Below are positions 38,861-46,919 of a stretch of 64,000 nt of DNA, piece after piece. Position numbers and translations under genes: made by a program. The notes beneath the pieces are model-generated. The model was not told where the DNA came from. It saw only the letters and a program-made list of their open reading frames with translations, and did no database searches. Numbering within the stretch: the stretch's first letter is position 1; the number at the start of each line of letters is the position of its first letter. The stretch is from Lichenifustis flavocetrariae (lineage in GTDB: Bacteria > Pseudomonadota > Alphaproteobacteria > Rhizobiales > Beijerinckiaceae). The stretch spans positions 62,001-126,000 of the forward strand of contig NZ_JAMOIM010000013.1 in the NCBI RefSeq assembly GCF_026130545.1, read 5' to 3'.

Positions 38861-40033
38861 ATGACGATATCGGTACCCGGCGCGCGCCCGGTGAATGCGT
38901 GCTTTTCCAGCGGCCCTTGCGCCAAGCGCCCCGGCTGGAGCCTCGATGCCCTGAAGGGCGCCGTTCTCGGTCGATCCCACCGTGCGAAGGCCGGCAAGGC
39001 CAAGTTGCAGCAGGCGATCGACCTTACCCGTGAAATTCTCCAGGTTCCTGCCGACTACCGGATCGGCATTGTGCCGGCCTCCGACACCGGCGCGGTTGAA
39101 ATGGCGATGTGGTCGCTCCTCGGCGAGCGGCCGGTCGATGTGGTGGCCTGGGAAAGTTTCGGCGAGGGCTGGGTCACCGACGCGGTGAAGCAGCTCAAAC
39201 TGGCCGACGCCCGCGTCCTCAAGGCCGGCTACGGCGAGATCGTCGATTTCACCACCATCGACTTCGATCATGATGTCGTCTTCACCTGGAACGGCACGAC
39301 CTCCGGTGTGCGCCTGCCGAACGCCGATCTCATTCCGGCCGACCGCAAGGGGCTCACGATCTGCGACGCGACCTCGGCCGCCTTCGCCCAAGGGCTGGAT
39401 TTCCAGAAACTCGATGTCGTGACCTTCTCGTGGCAGAAGGTGCTGGGCGGCGAAGCCGCCCACGGCATGCTGATCCTGTCGCCGCGCGCCGTGACCCGGC
39501 TCGAATCCTACGCGCCGGCCTGGCCACTTCCGAAGATCTTCCGGCTTACCGCCAAAGGTAAGCTGATCGAAGGTATCTTCTCGGGCGAAACCATCAACAC
39601 GCCGTCGCTTCTCTGCACCGAGGACTACATTGACGCCTTGCAATGGGCGGCATCGATCGGCGGCCTGGAAGGGCTGATCGGCCGGGCCGATGCCAATGCC
39701 AAAGCGCTGAACGATTGGGTCGACCGGACGCCTTGGATCGCCAATCTCGCCGCGGATCCGGCGATCCGCTCGAACACTTCCGTCTGCCTCAAGGTCGTCG
39801 ACCCGAAGATCGCGTCGCTGCCGGCCGAGGGACAGGCGGCTTTCGCCAAGACACTGGCGGCGAGCCTAGAGAAGGAAAAGGTCGCCTACGACATCGCCTC
39901 CTACCGCGATGCTCCGGCCGGCTTGCGCATCTGGTGCGGCGCGACGGTCGAAACGTCCGACGTCGAGGCCCTGACCCTCTGGCTCGACTGGGCCTATGCC
40001 AAGGCCACGTCAGAGCTGAAGGCAGCGGCCTAG
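38861..40033 (+). CDS. serC: Phosphoserine transaminase
   Basis: PLP aminotransferase making 3-phosphoserine from 3-phosphohydroxypyruvate and glutamate (serine pathway, and 3-hydroxy-4-phosphohydroxythreonine for vitamin B6). About 390 residues from the ATG at 38861; a GTG one codon earlier (38858) is equally in frame. It is of the alphaproteobacterial/Methanosarcina type, starting [19 protein letters not shown]. The PLP lysine is in [13 protein letters not shown] palindrome-rich repeat of about 140 bases separates it from serA, the next enzyme gene. A structured leader may regulate it. Confidence 0.95.
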   Translation: MTISVPGARPVNACFSSGPCAKRPGWSLDALKGAVLGRSHRAKAGKAKLQQAIDLTREILQVPADYRIGIVPASDTGAVEMAMWSLLGERPVDVVAWESFGEGWVTDAVKQLKLADARVLKAGYGEIVDFTTIDFDHDVVFTWNGTTSGVRLPNADLIPADRKGLTICDATSAAFAQGLDFQKLDVVTFSWQKVLGGEAAHGMLILSPRAVTRLESYAPAWPLPKIFRLTAKGKLIEGIFSGETINTPSLLCTEDYIDALQWAASIGGLEGLIGRADANAKALNDWVDRTPWIANLAADPAIRSNTSVCLKVVDPKIASLPAEGQAAFAKTLAASLEKEKVAYDIASYRDAPAGLRIWCGATVETSDVEALTLWLDWAYAKATSELKAAA

Positions 40034-40047
40034 CAGATCTATTTCCC

Positions 40048-40185
40048 CCTTCTCCTGCGCGAGCGGGAGAAGGTGCCGGCAGGCGGATGAGGGTCAGCTC
40101 GGCCTTGGACCGCCCCGTTTTCCCTCATCCGACCTCGCTTCGCGAGGCCACCTTCTCGGCTCGTGCCGGAGAAGGGTTTTCCCAT
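40048..40185. repeat. Composite palindromic intergenic repeat between serC and serA
   Basis: The gap contains several palindromes in series: CCTTCTCC...GGGAGAAGG (40048-40073), GGATGAGGG with a distant CCCTCATCC, CCTCGC-TTC-GCGAGG, and CCTTCTC...GAGAAGG near 40152-40175. A shorter relative, with the same CCTTCTCCCGC arm, lies after serA at 41785. The pattern resembles dispersed REP/RIME-like elements of Rhizobiales genomes. It may fold as one long hairpin in the serC-serA message and affect its stability or termination. Confidence 0.65.
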
Positions 40186-40195
40186 AGGACTCACC

Positions 40196-41776
40196 ATGGC
40201 TCCCCGCGTCCTGATCTCCGATTCCCTCTCCCCCGCCGCCGTCGCGATCTTCAAAGAGCGCGGCGTCGAGGTCGACGTCAAATCCAACCTCGACAAGGAC
40301 CAGCTCGCCGCGATCATCGGCGACTATGATGGCCTGGCGATCCGGTCGAACACCAAAGTCACCGCGAAGCTGCTCGAATCCGCGACCCGGCTGAAAGTGG
40401 TCGGCCGCGCCGGCATCGGGGTCGACAATGTCGACATTCCGGCCGCGACCGCCAAGGGCGTGATCGTCATGAACACCCCTTTCGGCAACTCGATCACCAC
40501 GGCAGAACACGCCATCGCGTTGATGTTCGCGCTGGCCCGCGAACTCCCGGCCGCCGACGCCTCGACCCAGGCCGGCAAATGGGAGAAGAACCGCTTCATG
40601 GGCGTCGAGATCACCGGCAAGGTCCTGGGGATCATCGGCTGCGGCAATATCGGCTCGATCGTGGCCGACCGGGCGATCGGGCTCAAGATGCGGGTCATTG
40701 CCTATGATCCCTTCCTGTCGCCCGAACGCGCCCTGGATCTCGGCGTCGAAAAGGTCGAACTCGACGATCTCCTGGCCCGCGCCGATATCATCACCCTGCA
40801 CGTTCCGATGACGCCGCAAACCAAGAACGTGCTCTCGGCCGAGAACCTCGCCAAGACCAAGAAGGGCGTGCGCATCATCAATTGCGCCCGCGGCGGCCTG
40901 GTCGACGAAGACGCCTTGCGCAAGCTGCTCGACGAGGGACACGTGGCAGGTGCGGCCATCGACGTCTTCGCGGTCGAGCCCGCCAAGGAGAACGTCCTGT
41001 TCGGCCATCCGCGCGTGATCTGCACGCCGCATCTCGGAGCCGCGACCAACGAGGCGCAGGAGAATGTCGCGCTTCAGGTCGCAGAACAGATGTCGGATTA
41101 CCTGATCCGGGGCGCCATCTCGAACGCCATCAACTTCCCGTCGATCACGGCCGAGGAAGCCCCCAAGCTGAAGCCGATGATCGCGCTCGCCGAAAAGCTC
41201 GGCTCCTTCGCGGGTCAGCTCACCGAGGGGCCAGTCAAGCAGGTCAAGATCATCTACGAGGGCGGCGCGGCCGATCTCAAGACCAAAGCTCTGACGGCGG
41301 CGGCCCTGGCCGGCCTGATGCGCCCGAACCTGTCGAGCATCAACGTCGTGTCGGCGCCCGCCATCGCCAAGGAACGCGGCATCGTGGTGGACGAGATCAC
41401 CCGGGCGGCCGAAAGCGATTATGAGTCCTTGATTACGCTGACGGTCGTGACCGACAGCCAGGAACGATCGATCTCGGGCACAGTCTTCACCGACGGCAAG
41501 CCGCGCATCGTGTCGATCAAGAACATCAAGGTCGATGCCGAATTCGCGCCCTCGATGATCTACGTCACCAATGAGGACAAGCCAGGCTTCATCGGCCGTT
41601 TCGCCACAACCCTCGGCAATGCGGGCGTCAACATCGCGACCTTCGCGCTCGGCCGCGACCAGCAGGGTGGCTCGGCCATCGCTCTGGTCGAGGTGGATGG
41701 CGAAGTTCCCATGGCGGCGCTCGAGAAAATTCAGGTTCTTCCCGGCGTGAAGGCCGGTAAGGTGCTGCGGTTCTGA
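40196..41776 (+). CDS. serA: D-3-phosphoglycerate dehydrogenase
   Basis: First enzyme of serine synthesis, oxidising 3-phosphoglycerate with NAD. 526 residues, the long form: substrate and NAD domains (Rossmann GIIGCGNIGSIVADRA; catalytic RGGLVDEDAL and the HLGAATNEAQENVA histidine), then the ASB intervening domain (about 320-450) and a C-terminal ACT domain (about 455-526) that usually senses serine. The start MAPRVLISDSL at 40196 fits the family; a longer frame begins inside the repeat. Preceded by serC and followed by a perfect hairpin and purA. Confidence 0.96.
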   Translation: MAPRVLISDSLSPAAVAIFKERGVEVDVKSNLDKDQLAAIIGDYDGLAIRSNTKVTAKLLESATRLKVVGRAGIGVDNVDIPAATAKGVIVMNTPFGNSITTAEHAIALMFALARELPAADASTQAGKWEKNRFMGVEITGKVLGIIGCGNIGSIVADRAIGLKMRVIAYDPFLSPERALDLGVEKVELDDLLARADIITLHVPMTPQTKNVLSAENLAKTKKGVRIINCARGGLVDEDALRKLLDEGHVAGAAIDVFAVEPAKENVLFGHPRVICTPHLGAATNEAQENVALQVAEQMSDYLIRGAISNAINFPSITAEEAPKLKPMIALAEKLGSFAGQLTEGPVKQVKIIYEGGAADLKTKALTAAALAGLMRPNLSSINVVSAPAIAKERGIVVDEITRAAESDYESLITLTVVTDSQERSISGTVFTDGKPRIVSIKNIKVDAEFAPSMIYVTNEDKPGFIGRFATTLGNAGVNIATFALGRDQQGGSAIALVEVDGEVPMAALEKIQVLPGVKAGKVLRF

Positions 41777-41784
41777 TCGAGTTC

Positions 41785-41812
41785 CCCTTCTCCCGCGCGA
41801 GCGGGAGAAGGG
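41785..41812. repeat. Perfect 12-bp palindrome between serA and purA
   Basis: CCCTTCTCCCGC (41785-41796), GCGA, GCGGGAGAAGGG (41801-41812). Perfect stem with a GNRA-type tetraloop, eight bases after the serA stop and just before the purA ribosome-binding region (AAAGGA). It shares its arms with the repeat at 40048, so it is probably another copy of a dispersed element. It may also act as a terminator or mRNA stabiliser. Confidence 0.75.
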
Positions 41813-41827
41813 ATAAAGGAAACGTAT

Positions 41828-43123
41828 ATGGCCAATGTGGTTGTCGTCGGCGCCCAGTGGGGTGACGAAGGGAAGGGCAAGATCGTCGACTGGCTGTCGA
41901 CGGAAGCGGATGTCGTGGTGCGCTTCCAGGGCGGCCACAACGCCGGCCACACGCTCGTCATCGGCAACCAGACCTACAAGCTGGCGCTGCTTCCTTCAGG
42001 CATCGTGCGGCCCGGGAAGCTTTCGGTCATCGGCAATGGCGTCGTGCTCGATCCGCATCATCTTGTGTCCGAGATCGCCAAGCTGCGCGGACAGGGCGTC
42101 GAGATCACCCCCGACAACCTGAAGATCGCCGAAAACGTGACGTTGATTCTCTCCCTTCACCGCGAACTCGATGCGCACCGCGAAAGCGCCATCGTGGGTG
42201 GTGTGACGATCGGCACGACCAAGCGCGGCATCGGTCCGGCCTACGAGGACAAGGTCGGACGACGGGCGATCCGGCTGATGGATCTCGCGGAGCCGGATAC
42301 GCTCGACGGCAAGATCGAGCGGCTTCTCTCCCATCATAACCCACTGCGCGCGGGACTCGGCCTCCCCACGATCGCGGTCAAGACGATTCGCGATGAGCTG
42401 ACGGCGGTCGCGCCGGAGGTTCTGCCTTTCATGGACGCGGCCTTCGAATTACTCGACGCCGCGCGGCGTGCCGGCAAGCGCATCCTGTTCGAAGGCGCTC
42501 AAGGGGCGATGCTCGATGTCGACCACGGCACCTATCCCTATGTGACATCGTCGAACACGGTCTCGGGCGCGGCCGCGACCGGCTCCGGTCTCGGGCCGAC
42601 CTCCATCGGCTATGTCCTCGGCATTGCCAAAGCCTACACCACGCGGGTTGGCGGCGGCCCATTCCCGACCGAACTGCATGACGAGATCGGCCAGCTCATC
42701 GGCGACAAGGGCCATGAATATGGCGTCAACACAGGACGCCGCCGCCGTTGCGGCTGGTTTGACGCCGTACTGGTCCGGCAGGCGGTGAAGACTTCCGGAA
42801 TCAACGGGATCGCCCTGACCAAGCTCGACATCCTCGACGGGTTCAAGGAGATCAAGATCTGCACCCGTTACAGGCTCGACGGACGCCTGATCGATCGTCT
42901 TCCGGCAAGCCAAGCCGCGCAGGAACGGATCGAGCCCGTCTACGAGACATTCGCTGGTTGGGACGGCGAAACGGGAGGCGCACGCTCCTGGGCCGACCTT
43001 CCGGCGCAGGCGATCAAATATGTGCGCTACATCGAGGAACTGATCGGCGCCCCGGTCGCCTTGCTGTCGACGAGCCCGCAGCGCGACGACACGATCCTGG
43101 TTCAAAACCCCTTCCAGGACTGA
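41828..43123 (+). CDS. purA: Adenylosuccinate synthetase
   Basis: GTP-dependent enzyme making adenylosuccinate from IMP and aspartate, the first step from IMP to AMP; 431 residues, normal length. The N-terminal signature [14 protein letters not shown] includes the catalytic Asp and Lys, GGHNAGHT is intact, and the GTP-specifying TKLD occurs near the C-terminus. A good AAAGGA lies upstream of the ATG at 41828. serC-serA-purA is a familiar rhizobial gene order. Followed after 61 bases by an unknown membrane-anchored protein. Confidence 0.98.
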   Translation: MANVVVVGAQWGDEGKGKIVDWLSTEADVVVRFQGGHNAGHTLVIGNQTYKLALLPSGIVRPGKLSVIGNGVVLDPHHLVSEIAKLRGQGVEITPDNLKIAENVTLILSLHRELDAHRESAIVGGVTIGTTKRGIGPAYEDKVGRRAIRLMDLAEPDTLDGKIERLLSHHNPLRAGLGLPTIAVKTIRDELTAVAPEVLPFMDAAFELLDAARRAGKRILFEGAQGAMLDVDHGTYPYVTSSNTVSGAAATGSGLGPTSIGYVLGIAKAYTTRVGGGPFPTELHDEIGQLIGDKGHEYGVNTGRRRRCGWFDAVLVRQAVKTSGINGIALTKLDILDGFKEIKICTRYRLDGRLIDRLPASQAAQERIEPVYETFAGWDGETGGARSWADLPAQAIKYVRYIEELIGAPVALLSTSPQRDDTILVQNPFQD

Positions 43124-43184
43124 ACCGTGCATCAGGCTTCCGGCAAGGATTGACGGAAGCCGGCCGGGATGCTCTGAACGGCCC

Positions 43185-44750
43185 ATGGCCGAATATTACC
43201 CTCTGATCTCGCGCGCGGTCGCAGGTCTTCGCGATGGCGCGCCGGAGGCGCGTCAGGCCATCTACGGCCGTGCCAAACAGGCGTTGGTCGGTCAGTTGCG
43301 CGGCATGCAGCCTCCGATCCCCGAAGCGGCGATCGACAAGGAGATTGCGGCCCTCGACGAGGCAATCGCCCGAATCGAAACTGAAATCGCCTCCGCGTCG
43401 GCGCCCCCGATCGCGGATGAGGCTGTTCCCACGACTGCCGCGACGGCGGCGCCTGAACCGGCGCCCGCCGGGCTACGGCCGGCGCGACCGGCGGCGCCAA
43501 TCGCGGCGCGCCCGGCAGCGCCAAGCGTCACGCCCCGGACCGAACGCGCGGTTTTCACACCGCGCGCCAGTCTTCCCGCATCCCGTCCCGCGGTGGCGGC
43601 ACGGCCAAGCGCCCCGACGGTGTCCTCGGCCGAGGCTGCGACCTCTTCGCCGCCCATTCCGCCTGCGCCGGCGCCGGAGACTCCGCCTGCTCCGACGTTG
43701 CCGGTCGCCGCAACGCTGAGAGAGGCCGATCCGGTCGTTGAGCCGGTGCTGACGGATCCACCCAAGCCCGCGCCCCACCCCCATGTCGGCGAGGAGGACC
43801 GAGCAGGAGCGGTCGGCTCCATCCCGGAACTCTCTGTCGGCGAAAACCGCACCCGGGAAGAGGTGCTCCGGCCGGCCATTCCGCGCACCGAGACGCCCCG
43901 GCCCCGCAACCTGCGCGTCTGGATCGTTGCCTTCGCGGCTCTTGCCGCCGTGGTGGTCATCGCCTTGACGGCCTGGAAGCTCCGCGACAATCCAGAGGAG
44001 CTTGTACGGGTGTCGAACCCACCGCCGCAGGCGGAGGCGACGCCAGGTAAGATCGTCGAACGGGCGGACGGCGCCACCGATGATGGCGACGCCACAGAAC
44101 CCGGCACGAGCCCCGCTGGCACCGGCCAAGCACAAGTTCCCGCTGCGGCTTCCTCGACGGCCGCCCTCGCGAGCGCTTCACAACCAGCCGGAGGCCAGGC
44201 CATCCCGGTGTCCTACAAGGCAGCGATCCTGATCGCCGCGCCCGATACGCCCGAAAAGATCAAGACCTATGTGGGCTCGGTGGTGTGGCGCACCGAAAAT
44301 GTGGCGCAAGGGCAAGGGCAGCCGCTCGGCACGGCGGTCCGGGCCGATGTCGACATCCCGGATGCCGGGATCGGGCTCGTGATCGAGATCCGCAAGAATA
44401 TCGAAGCGCAGTTTCCTGCCTCGCACACCATGGATTTGAAATTTACGATCCGTCCCGGCAGTCCTGTGAAGGGTGTGAAACAGATAGATGTCCCACAGAT
44501 GCGCCGCGAGGATGCACCGACGGGCGACCCGCTGATCGGCGTGCCGGTGACGATTACGGGGAACTACTTCCTGGTCGGCCTGACGCGCGGGGATGCCGAA
44601 GCCCGCAATGTCGAGGCGATGCGAACGCGAGGCTGGTTCGATATCCCGCTCATCCTCGACGATGACAGGGCCGCCAAGATCACCTTCGAAAAAGGCGCGT
44701 CCGGAGACAGGATCCTGGCCGATGCCTTGACGGCCTGGAGCCGGCCCTGA
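43185..44750 (+). CDS. Conserved hypothetical protein with one TM helix and Pro/Ala-rich region
   Basis: I do not recognise a named family. It is 521 residues long. Residues 1-70 are helical (YYPLISRAVAGLRDGAPEARQAIYGRAKQALVGQLRG, split here by my reading into short helices). Residues 75-240 are very rich in Ala, Pro, Ser and Thr and probably disordered. One TM helix is at about 246-266 (VWIVAFAALAAVVVIALTA). Another Ala/Ser-rich stretch to about 340 leads into a folded C-terminal domain (about 345-521) of mixed strand character. The N-terminus is likely cytoplasmic and the folded domain periplasmic. It follows purA and is convergent with padR. Confidence 0.7.
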   Translation: MAEYYPLISRAVAGLRDGAPEARQAIYGRAKQALVGQLRGMQPPIPEAAIDKEIAALDEAIARIETEIASASAPPIADEAVPTTAATAAPEPAPAGLRPARPAAPIAARPAAPSVTPRTERAVFTPRASLPASRPAVAARPSAPTVSSAEAATSSPPIPPAPAPETPPAPTLPVAATLREADPVVEPVLTDPPKPAPHPHVGEEDRAGAVGSIPELSVGENRTREEVLRPAIPRTETPRPRNLRVWIVAFAALAAVVVIALTAWKLRDNPEELVRVSNPPPQAEATPGKIVERADGATDDGDATEPGTSPAGTGQAQVPAAASSTAALASASQPAGGQAIPVSYKAAILIAAPDTPEKIKTYVGSVVWRTENVAQGQGQPLGTAVRADVDIPDAGIGLVIEIRKNIEAQFPASHTMDLKFTIRPGSPVKGVKQIDVPQMRREDAPTGDPLIGVPVTITGNYFLVGLTRGDAEARNVEAMRTRGWFDIPLILDDDRAAKITFEKGASGDRILADALTAWSRP

Positions 44751-44763
44751 TCGAGGCGCGTGC

Positions 44764-44783
44764 CCAAGGCATCGCTGCCTTGG
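44764..44783. terminator. Hairpin between the hypothetical gene and padR
   Basis: CCAAGGCA (44764-44771), TCGC, TGCCTTGG (44776-44783): perfect 8-bp stem, 13 bases after the upstream stop and between convergent genes. No T-run; called a terminator from its position. Confidence 0.55.
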
Positions 44784-44878
44784 TGCTCGAAGAAAGATCG
44801 GTCCTGCCGAGGCCTGTCGAACTCATGCAGGCTTGGAAAGCCCGCATGTTCAACACTCGTTGAGACTGACTGATCGAC

Positions 44879-45475
44879 TCAGAGGCGGTCGAGGGAGTCA
44901 CGCGCCGTGCGCAGGATCTTCCGGGCCTCATCGGCTTGCTCGGCGGAAAGATTGCCGCGGCGCAGGCGTGTGAATACGGTCATACGTAAGGCCATCACCT
45001 CCTGGGCCAGAGCCGACTGGCGGATGTCGGCGGACGCTTCGTCGAGCTGGGCGTTGATGCGGTCGAGTTCGGCGCGGTTGTCTTCCAGGTAGACGCGGCC
45101 CGCCTCGGTGATCGCATAGGATCTTTTGTTGCCGTCCTGGGTCGAGATGACGAGGTCGGCCTCTTCGAGCATCTGCAGCATCGGGTAGATCGAACCGGGG
45201 CTTGGGCTGTAAGCCCCCTGGAAGCGAGCCTCGAGAGCCTTGATGATGTCATAGCCGTGCCGAGGCTCTTCGCCGATCAGTCCGAGAACCACGAGGCGCA
45301 AGGCACCAGGATCGAACATGCGTGGACCACGGCCGCCAAAAGGACCGCCGCGATGCCGCCCGAACGGCCCGCCGCGCCGCCCATGCCGTCCTCCGGGTTC
45401 CCGAAGGCCCTCTTCGGGACCATCCACCATACGGGGGCTACGCCCGCAGCGTGAAAAGAATGAATGCGCAAACAT
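44879..45475 (-). CDS. PadR-family transcriptional regulator
   Basis: Regulator of 198 residues. An N-terminal segment rich in Gly, Arg and Pro (about 15-50) precedes the PadR winged helix (LVVLGLIGEEPRHGYDIIKALE, PGSIYPMLQMLEEADLV), and a C-terminal helical dimerisation part follows. PadR proteins usually repress an exporter or detoxification gene, plus themselves. The start at 45475 is chosen because GGAGAG lies six bases upstream; a four-codon longer start at 45487 lacks one. A perfect 10-bp dyad at 45503-45530 is the obvious operator. No exporter is adjacent, so the target may be only itself or lie elsewhere. Confidence 0.9.
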   Translation of the reverse strand: MFAHSFFSRCGRSPRMVDGPEEGLREPGGRHGRRGGPFGRHRGGPFGGRGPRMFDPGALRLVVLGLIGEEPRHGYDIIKALEARFQGAYSPSPGSIYPMLQMLEEADLVISTQDGNKRSYAITEAGRVYLEDNRAELDRINAQLDEASADIRQSALAQEVMALRMTVFTRLRRGNLSAEQADEARKILRTARDSLDRL

Positions 45476-45502
45476 GAGACTCTCCATGCCGGACGCCCGG
45501 CT

Positions 45503-45530
45503 ACGATATATCTTATGATCGATATATCGT
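45503..45530 (-). promoter_or_regulatory. Perfect dyad operator at the padR promoter
   Basis: ACGATATATC (45503-45512) and GATATATCGT (45521-45530) with an 8-base spacer, 28 bases upstream of the padR start in an otherwise GC-rich area. The AT-rich ATATAT core is the usual type of PadR operator and could also overlap the -10 element. Very likely the autoregulatory site. Confidence 0.8.
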
Positions 45531-45605
45531 TTTGCAAGAGTTGGCGGAGCCTGCTTGCTGCCGGAGCCAGATGGGGGACACCGCGCCTCATCCCGGTCGA
45601 GAAGG

Positions 45606-46130
45606 TTACATCCGGCGGAACATGTAGGTGGTCGCGTGTTTTGCCTGACCGTCCGGGTCCCACGCGTAGTCGGGAATGACACCCGCGACCTCGAAACCAA
45701 GTGACGCATAAAGCGGTTCGGCCACATCGCCGGTTCGCGTGTCGAGTGTGACGAGCGTCTTGCCGAGTTCTCCCGCGTGATCGAGAGCACGGTTCATCAG
45801 CGCTCGACCGAGCCCAAGCCTTCGGGCTCGCGGATGAACGATCATTTTCGCGATCTCGCAACGATGAGGCTGATTGGGCGGCATGGCCCGCAGAAGCTGG
45901 ACGGTACCGAGCACATCGCCCTCGTGCTCCGCGCCGAAAAGGACTCGCCTCTCTGCGACGACTTCGGGCCGAACCTCCTTCGACCAAAACAGGGCCGCAT
46001 CGTCATAGGACAATGGGGCCATGAAGCTGATCGCCGCTCCTGCGGCCACGCTGTCGGCAAGGATGCGGGACAGGGGTTCCAGCCATTGGTCGATCGCGGG
46101 CCCGTCGAATTCGGTGATCTGCACTTCCAT
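45606..46130 (-). CDS. GNAT-family N-acetyltransferase
   Basis: Acetyl-CoA-dependent acetyltransferase of 174 residues. The GNAT motif A is IAKMIVHPRARRLGLGRALM (R/QxxGxG/A type: RRLGLG), followed by LVTLDTRTGDVAEPLYASLGF near the C-terminus. The start MEVQITEFDG at 46130 follows the stop of the XRE-cupin gene by 11 bases, so the two form an operon and the regulator probably controls this enzyme. The substrate is unknown; candidates are amines, amino acids or an antibiotic. The same pairing of XRE-cupin and GNAT occurs in many proteobacteria. Confidence 0.88.
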   Translation of the reverse strand: MEVQITEFDGPAIDQWLEPLSRILADSVAAGAAISFMAPLSYDDAALFWSKEVRPEVVAERRVLFGAEHEGDVLGTVQLLRAMPPNQPHRCEIAKMIVHPRARRLGLGRALMNRALDHAGELGKTLVTLDTRTGDVAEPLYASLGFEVAGVIPDYAWDPDGQAKHATTYMFRRM

Positions 46131-46141
46131 GTGCGACGTCC

Positions 46142-46693
46142 TCAGGCCAGAGCGATGATGTACCTGGCGCCCTGGACACCCGTTTCGAAGCACGACGCGC
46201 CACGCAGTCGATACCGAAGGCAATCGCCTGGGCCGAGGTCATGGCGGACGCCATCGACGGTGAGAGAGAGCGCGCCGGACAAAAGCAGGAGGTGATGCTC
46301 GTGATCCGGGAAAGCCGGACGATCGTAGGCGATACGTTGATGGGGTTCTATCGTGCACTCGATCATTTCGAGCTTGAGCCGTCCGCTCGGCGGCGAGACT
46401 GACCGTCGGGAGAAGCCGTTCTCCTGGTCCGACCAGATGCTTTGGTCGGCATGGCGGACAAGCGGCTGAAAATCCGCTTCCAACGGCGCAAGCAGTTGTG
46501 AGAGCGGCAGCGCGAAAGCCGAAGCCAGGAGCCCCAGGGTTTCGGCTGTCGGGCTCACATCGCCGTTCTCGATCCGCGAGAGCGTCGCGCGGCTCACCCC
46601 GCTAATGCCGGCAAGGTCCTGCAACGTCAATCCACGGCTCGTGCGAAGCATCCTGAGGTGCTCGGCAAGGGCTCGGTTTCGATCCGGCGGCAT
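46142..46693 (-). CDS. XRE-family regulator with C-terminal cupin domain
   Basis: Regulator of 183 residues from the ATG at 46693, with GGGA five bases upstream; an ATG three codons earlier (46702) lies inside an operator-like palindrome and lacks a ribosome-binding site. The N-terminal helix-turn-helix is LTLQDLAGISGVSRATLSRIE (given with gaps: HTH at about 18-50). The C-terminal cupin (about 100-180: HEHHLLLLSGAL, LGPGDCLRYRL) should bind a small effector. First gene of an operon with the GNAT gene. Three TCCCAT/ATGGGA half-sites at its start suggest autoregulation. Confidence 0.88.
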   Translation of the reverse strand: MPPDRNRALAEHLRMLRTSRGLTLQDLAGISGVSRATLSRIENGDVSPTAETLGLLASAFALPLSQLLAPLEADFQPLVRHADQSIWSDQENGFSRRSVSPPSGRLKLEMIECTIEPHQRIAYDRPAFPDHEHHLLLLSGALSLTVDGVRHDLGPGDCLRYRLRGASCFETGVQGARYIIALA

Positions 46694-46696
46694 TTT

Positions 46697-46721
46697 TCCC
46701 ATTTATGGGAATAAATCCCAT
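46697..46721 (-). promoter_or_regulatory. Triple half-site palindrome at the XRE-cupin start
   Basis: TCCCAT (46697-46702), TT, ATGGGA (46705-46710), five bases, TCCCAT (46716-46721). The middle half-site can pair with either neighbour, giving two overlapping dyads. Located directly at the start of the XRE-cupin gene in AT-rich sequence, it is the likely autoregulatory operator. The rest of the gap up to 46919 shows nothing recognisable. Confidence 0.65.
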
Positions 46722-46919
46722 AATCAAACGCGACGCAAGCGCGTTTAAGGCCGCCTGATGGGAACACGGAAGGCAACGCGCGTCGAAAGCGATCCCGATC
46801 TCAGCGCGAGCGTGCGCCCCAAGAGACCTGCGACGCGCCGTTTCCGGCGCCATGGCAAGACAGCGCGTGCCGGAGAGTTGACGTCAGGAGCCGGCGTCTT
46901 CAGATCGTCCGGCTCGGGT

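Noticed and set aside
40094-41950. 618-codon frame opposite serA
   Set aside because: Antisense to a well-identified enzyme, and begins inside purA; no domain seen.
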